Source: Vitis vinifera (lineage: Eukaryota; Streptophyta; Magnoliopsida; Vitales; Vitaceae). Taken from it: a DNA stretch of 64,000 bases. The first letter of the stretch is position 1. Every line of letters starts with the position of its first letter. Made by a program: the position numbers and the translations under genes. This document shows positions 63,318 to 64,000 of this stretch, in pieces. The notes under the pieces are model-generated. The model had not been told where the DNA came from. It did not search any database and saw nothing but the letters and a program-made list of their open reading frames with translations. The DNA lies in NCBI RefSeq assembly GCF_030704535.1, contig NC_081819.1:16149501-16213500 (forward strand), read 5' to 3'.

Positions 63318-63984
63318 TTAAATAAACCAAAAAAGTACAAGACAGGACGGAGATATTTCAAGGAGAAAAGACAAGATAAGCAAGAACAAAATGCAGGGAC
63401 ACAAGTTGATCCAAATTGAACAACCCTCAAGGAAGGGAAGAGACTGAGGGTGGGGTGTTATTACAGTGGTGGTGTTAGGTGTTGTGTGTAGATTAGGGTT
63501 AATAGTTCCCTCTCTTGCCATCAGCTTCTTGTTTAGCTGATTTACGCTTCCAACTAAAGAAAACATATCAAATCCTTTGACCGGTCTAGAATGAATTCGT
63601 CTTGTTTATCTTTCTAAGAGCTAATGTTGGCTGCAGCTGACTTTTGTTCTTCCAATTTTTTGTTTCCTTTGCTTCTGTTTCCTTGTACAACTCCCCATGT
63701 GCTCAGGATGCTTCTCCTTTGGCATCACAAATTAATTTTTTTCTTGTTTACTTAAAATAAAAAAAAAAAGTTTGCAGCCTATTCAGTGATAATACCCTCA
63801 ACACCCATTCCCTTCCTTTGGAGTGCAAGAGATTACCAGCTAAAAAATTTGTTTTTCCTATGAGGTTTCTAGCTCCCAGTTTGGAGGCTTCCAGCAAAGC
63901 TAGCAGTTCTGCTTCGATGGCCATCCCAAAACCCTTCTTCAAAGATTTTTGAGAGTTTTTGGATATACCATAGAGTGATGGCAT
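63318..63984 (-). pseudogene. LINE-type RNase H-like fragment in the hydrolase intron
   Basis: Minus-strand reading at 63748-63984 gives GFGMAIEAELLALLEASKLG then ARNLIGKTNFLAGN. This is the same RNase H-like block as at 48000-48395 (IEAExLAxxExxxLxxKxL, NLxVxGD). Further along the strand, SVNQLNKKLMAREGTINPN resembles the ANxxADxLAKEG tail. It lies antisense to the host gene and is broken. Confidence 0.55.
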
Positions 63985-64000
63985 TATATTTTTTGTTGGC

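Noticed and set aside
63082-63330. Hydrophobic minus-strand open frame as a membrane protein
   Set aside because: It lies in the intron of the hydrolase gene next to LINE debris; hydrophobicity follows from T-rich codons.

Overview
This window is nuclear DNA of a flowering plant. All the protein genes are split by GT-AG introns with AT-rich interiors, the proteins are eudicot in type, and the gaps are packed with plant transposon remains. Gene structure and repeat style suggest a woody eudicot such as grapevine (Vitis); that is inference, not proof.

Six genes can be built with in-frame splice joins: (1) CCD7, plus strand, 11645-15825, six exons, 610 residues, the strigolactone-pathway carotenoid cleavage dioxygenase; (2) NUP62, plus strand, 23776-33258, nine exons, 808 residues, a central-channel FG nucleoporin; (3) an unrecognised 267-residue protein with a C-terminal membrane anchor, minus strand, 34233-36155, four exons; (4) an intronless type I (M-gamma) MADS-box gene, minus strand, 40543-41442, 299 residues; (5) CCT1/TCP1-alpha chaperonin, minus strand, 44391-56715, seventeen exons, 546 residues, with one GC-AG intron; (6) the first six exons of a mitochondrial 3-hydroxyisobutyryl-CoA hydrolase-like gene, plus strand, 59423-62741, which runs out of the window. 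These are unrelated housekeeping or developmental genes, and nothing suggests joint regulation.

Region by region: 1-11.5 kb is an AT-rich, repeat-filled 5' flank of CCD7. It holds two LTR-like copies, a decayed copia reverse transcriptase, a MITE, a ~190-bp tandem array and a ~300-bp tandem array whose last unit is the CCD7 proximal promoter. 16-23.7 kb is a transposon graveyard: a 2.58-kb hAT-like element with TIRs and an 8-bp target duplication, a Ty3/gypsy integrase relic, and a copia LTR with primer-binding site and gag start. 23.7-36.2 kb holds NUP62 and the anchored protein, converging tail to tail. 36-44 kb is AT-rich with a (TA)n tract, an orphan GC-rich promoter-like patch, the MADS gene and a displaced copy of NUP62 intron 4. 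44-57 kb is CCT1, with LINE and LTR pieces in its introns. 57-64 kb has a copia 3' end, another LTR copy and the hydrolase gene, which has a LINE piece after its sixth exon.

I found no new multi-gene system. The most unusual structure is the tandem expansion of CCD7 promoter-related sequence at 8.5-11.45 kb. Coordinates of CDS entries span the whole gene; exon limits are in the evidence text.
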